From: Carboxylicivirga sp. M1479
GTDB lineage: Bacteria > Bacteroidota > Bacteroidia > Bacteroidales > Marinilabiliaceae
Reading direction: 5' to 3'
Assembly (NCBI RefSeq): GCF_007097485.1
Contig: NZ_VKDE01000035.1
Span: 22,006 to 69,252 of the forward strand
DNA length: 47,247 bases
The notes beneath the pieces are model-generated. The model searched no databases. It saw nothing but the letters and a program-made list of their open reading frames with translations, and had not been told where the DNA came from. A program made the translations under genes and the position numbers. Positions 11,070 to 19,083 of the stretch are shown here, one piece after another (position 1 is the stretch's first letter; every line of letters starts with the position of its first letter).

Positions 11070-12236
11070 ATGAATCATTTAATTCTAAGAATATTATTTA
11101 TTACCTGTGCATTTTTTACAATTCAACACGCTAATTCTCAAGATAAAGCTTTAACAAAAACACTTGATGAGAAGTCGAACAAACGCATTGAGTCTGCAGA
11201 AAAGCTAATATCAAAAGGCGATAACATTGTTGATGAAACAAAAGACTTACAAGAAGAAGTTGAGGCCTTACAAAATGCTGATGGCAGAATTAAAACCCGT
11301 AAGATTAACAAACGGAATAAAAAAATCGCACAAGCCAAGGTAAAAGCTTCATTGTATTACCAGGATGGATACAAGAAGTACATTGATGTATTGGATGACC
11401 ATTTAAGAGCGATAGAAAAATCGGGTAATTCAATAGCAAAGCAAATGCGCGATGATACAAAAGATCTGGAAAGAAAAGCAAAGAAGCAGTACAACAAAGC
11501 AGAAAATCTATCATCGCCCGACAAAATGATTGAGTTGATTGAACTGGCGCAAAGCAATCAGCAAAAAGCAATTGAACTACAGACTAAGTGCATCTTAAGC
11601 CTAAGTGAGCTTGAAATAGTTGAGGAAGCTCCATTATTGGCTGAAGAAACTGTAGCGCCTGACTCAACTCTTATAAATGAAGTTGTTGCCGAAGAACCTG
11701 TGATAGCAGCTGCCGACACAACAAGCATGAGTCCTGTAAACGAAACAGTAATGGCTGAAGCCACACCTGAAGCAACTACAGCAAGTACGCCTGTGCCTGC
11801 TACACCAGCTGTTGCAATGGGTGCTACGATGGGTGCTACTCTCATTCCTACGGCTAGTGACTCCCTACAAAATGACTCCCTACTAGTAGATGAAATAATA
11901 GAAGCTACACCGCTTGTCGAAGAAAAAGCAACACAGGAATTAGTTGTTCTTGAAGAGCCAAAAACTGTGATGGATATTTTTCTAACCATTCAATTTATGG
12001 CCGACAAAAAACCAGCATCAACAGAGCAAATAGAGAGTTTATACAGTGGCAGCAAAGAAATAATTGAGATGAATATTAACAATTGGTTTAAATATTCAGT
12101 TGGTAAATATCAAGACTTAGAAAAGGCAAAAGCAGAAATGAAAGCAGAAAATATTAAAGGTTTCATAGTTGCATACAACAAAAATCAGCGTATATCAGTT
12201 AAAGAGGCAGTATCTTTGTTGAATGGAGAATCATAG
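11070..12236 (+). CDS. Secreted coiled-coil protein with C-terminal SPOR-like domain
   Basis: The start at 11070 (MNHLILRILFITCAFFTIQHANSQ) gives a clean signal peptide; a start at 11043 adds nine residues. Mature regions in order are: a lysine/glutamate-rich helical or coiled-coil region (to about residue 180), a Thr/Ala/Pro/Val-rich low-complexity linker (about 185-295), and a C-terminal 85-residue domain. The last contains WFKYSVGKYQDLEKAKAEM and GFIVAYNKNQRI, which resemble the glycan-binding SPOR fold found in many Bacteroidota envelope proteins. It probably sits in the periplasm and touches peptidoglycan. A DUF6588 barrel gene follows after 26 bp, so the two are likely one operon. The precise role is unknown. 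Confidence 0.75.
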   Translation: MNHLILRILFITCAFFTIQHANSQDKALTKTLDEKSNKRIESAEKLISKGDNIVDETKDLQEEVEALQNADGRIKTRKINKRNKKIAQAKVKASLYYQDGYKKYIDVLDDHLRAIEKSGNSIAKQMRDDTKDLERKAKKQYNKAENLSSPDKMIELIELAQSNQQKAIELQTKCILSLSELEIVEEAPLLAEETVAPDSTLINEVVAEEPVIAAADTTSMSPVNETVMAEATPEATTASTPVPATPAVAMGATMGATLIPTASDSLQNDSLLVDEIIEATPLVEEKATQELVVLEEPKTVMDIFLTIQFMADKKPASTEQIESLYSGSKEIIEMNINNWFKYSVGKYQDLEKAKAEMKAENIKGFIVAYNKNQRISVKEAVSLLNGES

Positions 12237-12262
12237 AAAGTAAATACCTAAACATATTAAAA

Positions 12263-13249
12263 ATGAAAAAAATTCGCATAATTCTAAGCATTGCTTTAAT
12301 AGCGAGCAGTGTACAGCTTTTTGGTCAAAGTCAAATTGTTGATTTCCTAAAAGCCGGACAAGCAGATGCCAATACCTTGTCACAATCTTACCTATTACCT
12401 TACGGCGAAATGCTTGGGGTTAACTTAAATAGTGGTTGGTACAATAGTGCTAAAGTGCACAAAATTGGTGGTTTTGATATTACATTCTCGGCCAGTTACG
12501 CAACAGCACCAAATAGCAAAAAAAGCTTCGACCCATCAAATTTAAGCCTAGAAGCCGTAACGCCTGAATCTGATGGTATGGCACCAACCATGGCAGGTAG
12601 TAACAAAGAGAGCATGGGCTTTTATTTTCAGGATGATCCAACGAAAACTAACATTATAGATATGAAAGGTGCAAATGCCGATGTATTTGTTAGTCCGATG
12701 ATACAGGCTGCTATTGGTCTTCCGTTTCACACCGAGATTATGGGGCGTTTTATGCCTAAAACAAGCTATGGTGACTATGGTGATGCGGGACTTTGGGGAA
12801 TTGGCCTTAAGCACTCTATCAAAGATTATATCCCATTTGTGAAACGAGTACCATTTTTAAATGCATCTGTTTTGGCCGCTTACACCGATTTTGATGCAAA
12901 ACTTGGAGTTTCAAATGAAGGCTTTGCTGGTGAAATTGGAGAAGGATCTGGTAACCTTGAAACTACGGCGGGTGCCTTTACTACCCGACTACTTATTGGC
13001 GTGAACGTGCCTGTTGTTTCTTTTTATACTGGATTAGGTTATGGCACCACTACAAGTAATTTTGATGTGGTTGGTGAGTTTGTGGGTTATGAAGATACAT
13101 CAAAGCCTATCGCCCTAGAATATAAAACATCGGGTTTTGATTTTAACGCTGGAATGCGCTTGCGATTAGCTATCTTCTCGCTACATGCAGATTACACGGT
13201 GGGAGAATATTCGGTTATTACCGCTGGTGTTGGTATCAATTTCAGATAA
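12263..13249 (+). CDS. DUF6588-family outer-membrane beta-barrel-like protein
   Basis: This 328-residue protein has a signal peptide (MKKIRIILSIALIASSVQLFGQ). The segment LLPYGEMLGVNLNSGWYNSAKVHKIGGFDITFSA closely fits the N-terminal signature I associate with DUF6588. The rest is rich in alternating hydrophobic strands and ends in an aromatic-flanked strand with terminal Phe-Arg, typical of outer-membrane barrels. Function is unknown for the family. It follows the SPOR-like gene by 26 bp and is closed by a terminator at 13272. Confidence 0.75.
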   Translation: MKKIRIILSIALIASSVQLFGQSQIVDFLKAGQADANTLSQSYLLPYGEMLGVNLNSGWYNSAKVHKIGGFDITFSASYATAPNSKKSFDPSNLSLEAVTPESDGMAPTMAGSNKESMGFYFQDDPTKTNIIDMKGANADVFVSPMIQAAIGLPFHTEIMGRFMPKTSYGDYGDAGLWGIGLKHSIKDYIPFVKRVPFLNASVLAAYTDFDAKLGVSNEGFAGEIGEGSGNLETTAGAFTTRLLIGVNVPVVSFYTGLGYGTTTSNFDVVGEFVGYEDTSKPIALEYKTSGFDFNAGMRLRLAIFSLHADYTVGEYSVITAGVGINFR

Positions 13250-13271
13250 AAAATAAGATTACTAAATAATC

Positions 13272-13303
13272 AGCCCGGAGCAATCATTGTTTCGGGCTTT
13301 TTT
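13272..13303 (+). terminator. Intrinsic terminator after the DUF6588 gene
   Basis: A 12-bp stem (AGCCCGGAGCAA with TTGTTTCGGGCT, two G-T pairs) with a 3-nt loop is followed by a run of T residues on the plus strand. Confidence 0.85.
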
Positions 13304-13349
13304 ATGCTCGATAGACCTTGAAAAAAAGCCATCAGTGAAGAGGACTACC

Positions 13350-13580
13350 ATAATAACAACGAACATGATTCAGGTATCGAAAAGTATCGATTTGTCAATG
13401 CCGAGTATGAACACGACTATCAAGAGCACGCTACTAAGGATTAATAGTAGCTCCATAACTTTAACGATTACTACTGAAGCAATGCCCCTAACTATGCTAA
13501 CAATCCCCCGTAAGCTCCTAACAGTCCCCCGGACAACACTGTCACTTTCCTTTAAGCATCTGTCTAAGCCCGCTAGCGTT
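13350..13580. repeat. Degenerate 21-bp periodic array
   Basis: Most of the 430-bp gap 13250-13680 that is not terminator is filled by a weak repeat of period 21. The clearest pair is CTAACAATCCCCCG at 13497 and CTAACAGTCCCCCG at 13518, exactly 21 bp apart. GAAGCAATGCCCCT at 13476 is a third, weaker copy, and rows further out keep a T-A-rich second half. On the minus strand one frame stays open for about 73 codons (from about 13589 to 13371) with seven-residue units such as SVVRGTV, RSLRGIV and SIVRGIA. It has no upstream start codon in frame, so I do not call a gene. See the better-preserved array at 37904. Confidence 0.5.
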
Positions 13581-13680
13581 TTGCTTCCCTAGAGCTTTAG
13601 TGGAAAATTTTTTTTGAATTATAAAGACACATAAAAACCCAGAACAAAGAACTATTCCGAGCTTCAAAAACAATCAGACC

Positions 13681-14220
13681 TTATTTTTTTAGTGGAGTAC
13701 CAAATTCTTCTTCAAAGGCCACATCAGAAAATGCTTTTCTATTTTTTGCGGGAGCCTTAATCTCAATAGGATAACCCAATGGTAATAGTGCCATTGGCTC
13801 AATATGCTCAGGTAGCTTCAAAGCTTCTCTAACTATTTCTGGATCAAAATGACATACCCAACACGTACCCAAACCAAGCTCAGTGGCTCGTAAAGTCATG
13901 TGATCAATGGCTATTGCAGCATCAACATCACAATGATCTTTACTGTCAACACTCCTTTTCCACGATTCTTGATGATCGCCACATACTACAATCACTTGTG
14001 GCACATTTTTAAACCACTCCCTGTCATATGCTTGTTTAAGCTTATTCAAATTTTCATCTAGCGACACAAGAATAAAACACCAAGGTTGTTTATTAGCAGC
14101 CGATGGTGCCATACGCCCCGCCTCCAGTACTTCAACAACTAATGCCTTTGATACCTTTAGTGGTTTATATTCTCGAATAGAGTAACGCTCACGAAGTAGT
14201 TGATTAAAATGCATAAACAA
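13681..14220 (-). CDS. Nitroreductase-family FMN protein
   Basis: This 179-residue protein has the nitroreductase fold: RERYSIREYKPLKVS at the N-terminus binds FMN phosphate. AGRMAPSAANKQPWCFILV follows at about 35-53, then DAAIAIDHMTLRATELGLGTCWVCHF and the C-terminal motif LPLGYPIE. It would use NAD(P)H to reduce quinones, nitroaromatics or a similar acceptor. The physiological substrate cannot be told. Start is 14220 or the second Met at 14214. It has one of the best promoters in the window (14259-14289). It ends 100 bp before the 21-bp array. Confidence 0.92.
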   Translation of the reverse strand: MFMHFNQLLRERYSIREYKPLKVSKALVVEVLEAGRMAPSAANKQPWCFILVSLDENLNKLKQAYDREWFKNVPQVIVVCGDHQESWKRSVDSKDHCDVDAAIAIDHMTLRATELGLGTCWVCHFDPEIVREALKLPEHIEPMALLPLGYPIEIKAPAKNRKAFSDVAFEEEFGTPLKK

Positions 14221-14258
14221 GAATTTTGATGGATAGCTAACAATGTATTTCTTTACAA

Positions 14259-14289
14259 CAAATTTAAAAGGACTCGCGTAACTTCCAAA
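14259..14289 (-). promoter_or_regulatory. Bacteroidota-type promoter for the nitroreductase gene
   Basis: On the coding strand the sequence reads TTTG (14286-14289), then 19 bp, then TAAATTTG (14259-14266). This is an exact fit to TTTG-N19-TAnnTTTG. The predicted start of transcription is about 33 nt upstream of the ATG. Confidence 0.6.
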
Positions 14290-14304
14290 TTTTAATTAAA
14301 ACAA

Positions 14305-15069
14305 ATGTTCTTCTTACTATCTAAAATATTAGGCTTTATTATTATTCCATTTAACTGGTGCATTGCATTATTGTTAGGAGCACGAATAAGCAAAAAGTAC
14401 AGGCTTAAAAAAATAATGTACACTGCAGCGGTGAGTATCTTTCTCCTATTCTCAAATACTTTTTTATTTCAAAAACTTATTACCAACTGGGAGGGGCCGT
14501 GTCAAGCCCTTAATGAACATTACAAAAATGCCAAGCCCTTGGTCATACTTGGAGGTTTATCCAGCTACGATGAAATGGTAAAGCGCATACACTTTAAAGA
14601 CGCAAGCGATCGTCTTTTACAAGGAATATTACTTCATAAAAACAACCCTGATAGGCTTATGATTATTTCCGGCGGATCAGCTGAGATTTATTTCACGGAA
14701 CGACCGGAAGCCGATTATTTGAACGAATACCTAATTAACATTGGTATTGACTCGTCGAAAGTTGCCTTTGAAAAAAAATCGAGAAACACCCATGAGAATG
14801 CTTTTTATACAGCGGCTCTATTCGACAGTTTACAGATTAATAAAGACATCACCCTCATTACTTCAGCCTTTCATATGAAACGTGCTCAACAGTGCTTTGA
14901 AAAAATGGGTTTCGAAGTAAGTCCATTAGGCACTCAATATTTCAGCAATCATCAGGCATTAAAACCAGCCGATTACTTTATACCATCGTTAACAACATTA
15001 CAGCTATGGCCTATTGTGATAAAAGAATGGCTTGGACTACTTGTTTATAAGATGAAAGGCTACATATAA
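14305..15069 (+). CDS. YdcF/ElyC-like DUF218 membrane protein
   Basis: This 254-residue protein has two N-terminal membrane segments (about residues 5-25 and 36-55), then a periplasmic or cytoplasmic DUF218 domain. That domain has LVILGGLSSYDEMVK, DRLMIISGGSAEIYFTERPEADYL, KKSRNTHENAFYTA and LITSAFHMKRAQQCFEKMG, the core conserved segments of the family. ElyC and SanA in enterobacteria affect envelope integrity, so a cell-envelope role is likely. The exact reaction is unknown. The gene is divergent from the nitroreductase and stands alone. Confidence 0.88.
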   Translation: MFFLLSKILGFIIIPFNWCIALLLGARISKKYRLKKIMYTAAVSIFLLFSNTFLFQKLITNWEGPCQALNEHYKNAKPLVILGGLSSYDEMVKRIHFKDASDRLLQGILLHKNNPDRLMIISGGSAEIYFTERPEADYLNEYLINIGIDSSKVAFEKKSRNTHENAFYTAALFDSLQINKDITLITSAFHMKRAQQCFEKMGFEVSPLGTQYFSNHQALKPADYFIPSLTTLQLWPIVIKEWLGLLVYKMKGYI

Positions 15070-15089
15070 TTAGTCAGTAATTCCTGGTT

Positions 15090-15650
15090 TTAAATACCTA
15101 CACCAAAACCTACACTAAATATTGGTTCCCAAGAATTATAAGGAGAATGTTGGTGTTGTAACACATCGAACAACACTTGCATGGTTACAAAGCTTCGTTT
15201 TGACAACATTTGACGATAACCTCCTCCAATGTATACGAAAGGAACAAAGTCACGCTCTTTTTCAGATAATACATAGCGCTCCATACTATACCCCGCAACT
15301 TCGGCATGGGCAAATAAATTGGGCACAATATTGTATTGAGTAAATATGCGCCCTCCATACTGATTATAGGTATAAGATGGTGTATAGCGCTTATCCTTGG
15401 TATACTGATACTCTAAACCCAGGCCAGCATACACTTTAGGATTAAACCGAACCCCAATTACCGGACTTACGGTTACATTGGTATAATCACCAAAGGACAA
15501 GCCCAAACTGCCGCCAGCAAATAGTTTATCTTTAAATGGCTTATTTTCCTCAACATTACTACCATCAGTTTTAACTTCATCTTGAGCATTTAAAACAAAT
15601 GCTGATTGAAATAAACTAAATGCAATTAATAATACACTAAATTTCTTCAT
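15090..15650 (-). CDS. Outer-membrane beta-barrel protein
   Basis: The start at 15650 (MKKFSVLLIAFSLFQSAFVLNAQ) gives a signal peptide and 186 residues. A longer frame to 15710 would overlap the upstream gene and lacks a signal. The mature protein has strands such as LFAGGSLGLSFGDYTNVTV, KVYAGLGLEYQYTKD and FSVGFGVGI, typical of small porin-like or OmpW/OmpX-size barrels in Bacteroidota. It begins 10 bp after the stop of the 65-residue zinc-ribbon protein, so both are likely one operon. The function is not known. Confidence 0.8.
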   Translation of the reverse strand: MKKFSVLLIAFSLFQSAFVLNAQDEVKTDGSNVEENKPFKDKLFAGGSLGLSFGDYTNVTVSPVIGVRFNPKVYAGLGLEYQYTKDKRYTPSYTYNQYGGRIFTQYNIVPNLFAHAEVAGYSMERYVLSEKERDFVPFVYIGGGYRQMLSKRSFVTMQVLFDVLQHQHSPYNSWEPIFSVGFGVGI

Positions 15651-15660
15651 AAGATTAGGT

Positions 15661-15858
15661 TTAAATACATCCACACACAAAACCATCAGCCAAACCATCG
15701 AGTAGCTCATTCACTTTCTCCCGTTCTTCTAAGGTATTATTACAAGCACTGCAAATAGGCATATTAACTTTTGAATGATAGTGAACATCAACACTGTTAA
15801 TGTTCTGTTCACAAACAAAACAACGGAATGACTTGTTATTAATTTGATGCTGTGGCAT
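15661..15858 (-). CDS. Small cysteine-rich (zinc-ribbon-like) protein
   Basis: This 65-residue protein has FRCFVCEQN (about residues 11-19) and MPICSACNNT (about 33-42), two CxxC knuckles that should bind one zinc, then a short acidic helix and a terminal CGC. It also holds His residues (HYHSKV) between the knuckles. I do not recognise the family. The close coupling (10 bp) to the downstream barrel gene, a good ATG and the paired cysteines support a real gene. It could act as a small cytoplasmic regulator or metal-binding protein; this is open. Confidence 0.65.
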   Translation of the reverse strand: MPQHQINNKSFRCFVCEQNINSVDVHYHSKVNMPICSACNNTLEEREKVNELLDGLADGFVCGCI

Positions 15859-16001
15859 ACTATTTGTTTAGCAAATTATGCGTTTGTAAAAATACAATTT
15901 TAAATTTATGTTACGAATTGGACAAATGCAATGTTAAAGCAATTAAATACAGTACATAATATTAAAACACATAGTTTATTTAACCTTAAATTTTTGTTGA
16001 T

Positions 16002-16529
16002 ATGAAATCATTATTTAGCATACTTATTCTTTCATCATTTTTACTAATGCCCAACCAGGTTGCATTAGCTAAGGATAAAAAAAGCAAGAAAGAAAAACGC
16101 ATGGAGCAATTTACCGAGACAAAGAAGTTGGTAGATAGTAAACAATTTATCTTTGTTCCGGACAGAGCATTCCCGCAGGGCGGTCGCTCAATTGACCTCA
16201 CAACCAATTATGGTTTTGTGAAAATCATGGATTCTGAAACAGAAGGTGACATGCCATTTTTTGGTCGTGGGTTTTCTGTTCCTTACGGAGGTGGAGAAGG
16301 AATCAAATTTGACAAGACTAGCATTGAAAACGAAGAAATAGAAATTAATGAAAAGAAGATGCGCTTAACTTATAGCTTTGAAGCAAGAGGTGATAACGAC
16401 ACCTATCGCATTAGTATGGATATTAGTTATGGCGGCAGTACATCGGTTAGTGTTACGAGTAACAACAGAAGCCACATAAGCTACAATGGTAGCATTTCAA
16501 AAATTGAAGAAGACAAAAAGAAAGATTAG
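16002..16529 (+). CDS. DUF4251-family secreted protein
   Basis: This 175-residue protein has a signal peptide (MKSLFSILILSSFLLMPNQVALA) and a basic, charged start to the mature part (KDKKSKKEKRMEQFTETKKLV). The DUF4251 core follows: FIFVPDRAFPQGGRSIDLTTNYGFVKI, ADGDMPFFGR-like loop (EGDMPFFGRGFSVPYGGGEGI) and ISYGGSTSVSVTSNNRSHISYNG. The family has no assigned function and is largely confined to Bacteroidota. The gene stands alone and has a terminator at 16555. Confidence 0.85.
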   Translation: MKSLFSILILSSFLLMPNQVALAKDKKSKKEKRMEQFTETKKLVDSKQFIFVPDRAFPQGGRSIDLTTNYGFVKIMDSETEGDMPFFGRGFSVPYGGGEGIKFDKTSIENEEIEINEKKMRLTYSFEARGDNDTYRISMDISYGGSTSVSVTSNNRSHISYNGSISKIEEDKKKD

Positions 16530-16554
16530 TAAAATTAATTTATACGATCATACA

Positions 16555-16583
16555 AAAGGGGCCACATACATTGCGGCCCCTTT
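16555..16583. terminator. Intrinsic terminator after the DUF4251 gene
   Basis: The stem AAAGGGGCC / GGCCCCTTT (9 bp) with an 11-nt loop is followed by T-rich DNA. It lies between convergent genes and could serve both. Confidence 0.8.
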
Positions 16584-16615
16584 CTATATTGTATTGCGTA
16601 CTACCGTTGAATTTG

Positions 16616-17005
16616 TTATTGTACTTCCAAAAACGTTTTGATGGCACCCAAGTAGTAATCATTCCACCCCTCAACAATGTCATCAAAAGCCTCTTCAGGT
16701 ATATTTGTATGTTCGAGGTCTATTTGCACTTTAGAACCTCCTTGTTCAAAAAACTTTAATGTTACAATAGAGGCATCTGTTTGTTCGCCAAAGTACCACT
16801 CTTGCACTATTTTCTTCTGATCTTCAACCTCAAGTATTTTTCCTACTATATCACCCTCCCACAAAGAGAACTCTGAGTTTGGCTCATCACTCATAACAGC
16901 CGGATATCCACTCCACAACTCAATGGTAAATGGATTGATAAAAGCTGCAAACGCATCTTCCAATTCCGCCTTTACTTTTACGCGTGATTTAAAATCTTTA
17001 TACAT
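16616..17005 (-). CDS. SRPBCC/AHSA1-like protein
   Basis: This 129-residue single-domain protein looks like the START/Bet v 1-like AHSA1 family. It begins with a strand (FKSRVKVKAELEDAFAAF), then SLWEGDIVGKILEVEDQKKIVQEW, VTLKFFEQGGSKVQIDLEHTNIP and a long C-terminal helix EAFDDIVEGWNDYYLGAIKTFL. It is soluble and binds an unknown hydrophobic ligand or acts as a helper. It is on the same strand as the upstream coiled-coil gene but is separated from it by a terminator. Confidence 0.85.
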   Translation of the reverse strand: MYKDFKSRVKVKAELEDAFAAFINPFTIELWSGYPAVMSDEPNSEFSLWEGDIVGKILEVEDQKKIVQEWYFGEQTDASIVTLKFFEQGGSKVQIDLEHTNIPEEAFDDIVEGWNDYYLGAIKTFLEVQ

Positions 17006-17037
17006 GATTTAATATTTTAAGCAAAGAAACAAAAAAA

Positions 17038-17071
17038 AAGAACTTACATGAGGTATATCACGTAAGTTCTT
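17038..17071 (-). terminator. Intrinsic terminator of the 131-residue gene
   Basis: A perfect 10-bp inverted repeat AAGAACTTAC / GTAAGTTCTT is followed on the minus strand by a long T-run (A-run at 17031-17039 on the plus strand). Confidence 0.85.
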
Positions 17072-17097
17072 AGTCCAAGCCATATCTGAAAACGCTA

Positions 17098-17493
17098 CTA
17101 AATACCCAATGCAACGATCAGGTCTGCAACTCTATTAAAATGAATCTTCGAAACATCATTCATCTTTTCTCTTAAACCGGTGTGCTCTTTATAATACTGA
17201 TGATTGCTGGTAATGGGGAAATCTTTGTTATAAAACTGCAACTCATTCTCCTGTACCTTGATGCGATTAACATGCTTAGTTAATTGGTCAATGTGCTCAT
17301 CCAACACCATAAGCTCCACCGTATTAAGCTCGGCAATAAACTCCTCATTTTTAACCTCTTCATTTCGCTCTTTCAAAATCTCAATTTCTTTTATAAACAA
17401 GTTAAGACGATTCTTCCACATCTTATACTCAAAATCAAGATCGATCATATTTATTTTACCACCTTTCATAGTCTTAACTTTTATCAGCAACAC
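17098..17493 (-). CDS. Hypothetical coiled-coil protein
   Basis: This is a protein of up to 131 residues with no recognised domain. The sequence is charged and helical (FIKEIEILKERNEEVKNEEF, LNTVELMVLDEHIDQLTKHVNRIKVQENEL), suggesting a coiled coil. The ATGs at 17469 (MKGGKINMIDLDFEYK) or 17448 (MIDLDFEYK) are as good as 17493. A terminator follows directly. It comes 109 bp after the end of the biotin operon on the same strand; no link to biotin is implied. Confidence 0.6.
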   Translation of the reverse strand: MLLIKVKTMKGGKINMIDLDFEYKMWKNRLNLFIKEIEILKERNEEVKNEEFIAELNTVELMVLDEHIDQLTKHVNRIKVQENELQFYNKDFPITSNHQYYKEHTGLREKMNDVSKIHFNRVADLIVALGI

Positions 17494-17601
17494 TAAAAAG
17501 TTAGAAAAAAACGTTTACAAATGCATGCAATAGCAAGTTTTATTTATTGAAAGTTGACCAAACCAAGGTATGGTATTGCAAACTACTTATACCAATTGAT
17601 T

Positions 17602-18285
17602 TTATTCAAACCAGCCTTGAAATAAGCTTTTATCCAAAGCATGAGTTAAGGTTCGAAGCACCGGAACTTCACCCCATAATGCTTGAGGATAGTAACGTTT
17701 TAGATATGTTTTTAAAAGCTGCGCCGAATCCAATGTGATTTCAGATTCTGTAATGGGGAAATGATTATACACAAGTCCATAAAGTGAGAGGCCACGAGAT
17801 TTAAGAACTTCCAAAGTGAGTAAGGTATGATTGATGGAGCCTAAACGACCATACGTAACTAATATAACCGGCAAACTATTCTCTTGTATAAAATCAAGCA
17901 CCAAAGTATCAAGATTGATTGGCACCATAAGACCTCCAACACCCTCAATTAAAACTTGCTCATACTTTTCCTCAATCAATTGTTTGGCTGTCAGCAACTC
18001 ACTTTTTTCAATTGTGGTATTTTCCATTTTGGCTGCCAAATGTGGACTTGCAGGAAATTTAAATAAATACGGACAAGTAATACCCTTGTGGTCGTCTGAA
18101 CATAAAGGCACATCCATTAATTGGCGATGTACAACTATATCATCCGAAACATCTTGGCAACCAGTTTGCGCAAGCTTCATTGTCATAACATTGACTCCCT
18201 TGTCTTTTAGGTATTTGGCCAATAATCCTGTGACCACAGTTTTGCCACTATCAGTGTCAATGGCGGTTATAAAAAATGTAGACAT
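17602..18285 (-). CDS. bioD: Dethiobiotin synthetase
   Basis: BioD closes the ureido ring of dethiobiotin from DAPA, CO2 and ATP. The P-loop ITAIDTDSGKTVVTG (about residues 6-20), MKLAQTGCQD (the usual substrate-binding KPVQTG region is altered here to KLAQTG), and EGVGGLMVPI are visible. Length 227 is normal. It starts 2 bp after the bioC stop and is the last gene of the bio operon. Confidence 0.95.
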   Translation of the reverse strand: MSTFFITAIDTDSGKTVVTGLLAKYLKDKGVNVMTMKLAQTGCQDVSDDIVVHRQLMDVPLCSDDHKGITCPYLFKFPASPHLAAKMENTTIEKSELLTAKQLIEEKYEQVLIEGVGGLMVPINLDTLVLDFIQENSLPVILVTYGRLGSINHTLLTLEVLKSRGLSLYGLVYNHFPITESEITLDSAQLLKTYLKRYYPQALWGEVPVLRTLTHALDKSLFQGWFE

Positions 18286-18287
18286 AC

Positions 18288-19079
18288 TTATTTCTTTTTA
18301 AAAATCATTAAATACGGATGGTAAGTCATTGGGAACCTATCAAACTGAGCAAATTGGTGGTAAGCATCAGTGAAATTCTTCAAACTTCCTTTGTTCCACC
18401 CACAACGACTTACGCCATTTACGCCAGTATTACGCATATGCATTAAGATTTCACGAGGAGATTTAAACCACAATTGTTCTTGCCATTCATGCATAGTTAC
18501 CAATTCAAAGTGATCGCTAGCGAAATGAATTACCTGATCGTTACTCGGATAATCAATTCCACGCCCAGTAATTGCTTTAATCTCGGCATAATTATTTGGT
18601 CCAAATGAAGACAACACCATAAAACCATTTGGAATTAACAGAGCTGACATCCTAGCAAAAAAGGCAGTTAAATCAGTCACCCATTGAATGGTAGCACCAG
18701 ACCATATACTACTCATTAAACCTGGAAACATCTGCAACTCAGCATCACCAGCTATAAAGCTAGGGTGGTCAACCTTATTTTTAAGAATGGTTTCAATATT
18801 ATGCTTCACATTGTCTACAAGGTCATTAACGACATAATCAGATATGTGAAAATTACGAATAATTTGACGTGTCAAAAGACCAGTCCCACAGCCAATCTCA
18901 AGAACTTTCAACTGGTCACCGGGCAAATACTTGCGTGATAATTCCACCAACTTACACGCCATGCTTTGCTGAACGGTAGCGTGGGCATCATATGAATTAG
19001 TGGCTGACTCAAAACGCTGTTTTAGTAAAACTTTATCAATCTCCATCTGCTGTTTCTGAACTTCAATAGCTGTTTCCAT
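18288..19079 (-). CDS. bioC: Malonyl-ACP O-methyltransferase (BioC)
   Basis: BioC methylates malonyl-ACP so that fatty-acid synthesis can build the pimeloyl chain. The class I SAM-binding motif LKVLEIGCGTGLLTRQI is clear, with the BioC-type start KQRFESATNSYDAHATVQQ before it. I place the start at 19079 (METAIEV), just after an AAGGA sequence and 4 bp from the bioG stop; an upstream ATG (19121) overlaps bioG and a later one (19046, MEIDKVLLKQRF) resembles the family start best. The position next to bioG and bioD supports the role. Confidence 0.92.
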   Translation of the reverse strand: METAIEVQKQQMEIDKVLLKQRFESATNSYDAHATVQQSMACKLVELSRKYLPGDQLKVLEIGCGTGLLTRQIIRNFHISDYVVNDLVDNVKHNIETILKNKVDHPSFIAGDAELQMFPGLMSSIWSGATIQWVTDLTAFFARMSALLIPNGFMVLSSFGPNNYAEIKAITGRGIDYPSNDQVIHFASDHFELVTMHEWQEQLWFKSPREILMHMRNTGVNGVSRCGWNKGSLKNFTDAYHQFAQFDRFPMTYHPYLMIFKKK

Positions 19080-19083
19080 TTCC

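Noticed and set aside
11558-11989. Minus-strand 143-codon frame inside the SPOR-like gene
   Set aside because: It is the mirror of the Thr/Ala/Val-rich linker, which has no stops on the other strand. No motif or ribosome site.
13287-13592. Plus-strand 101-codon frame after the DUF6588 terminator
   Set aside because: It begins inside the terminator hairpin and is Thr/Ser/Leu-rich sequence produced by the degenerate array. No domain or ribosome site.
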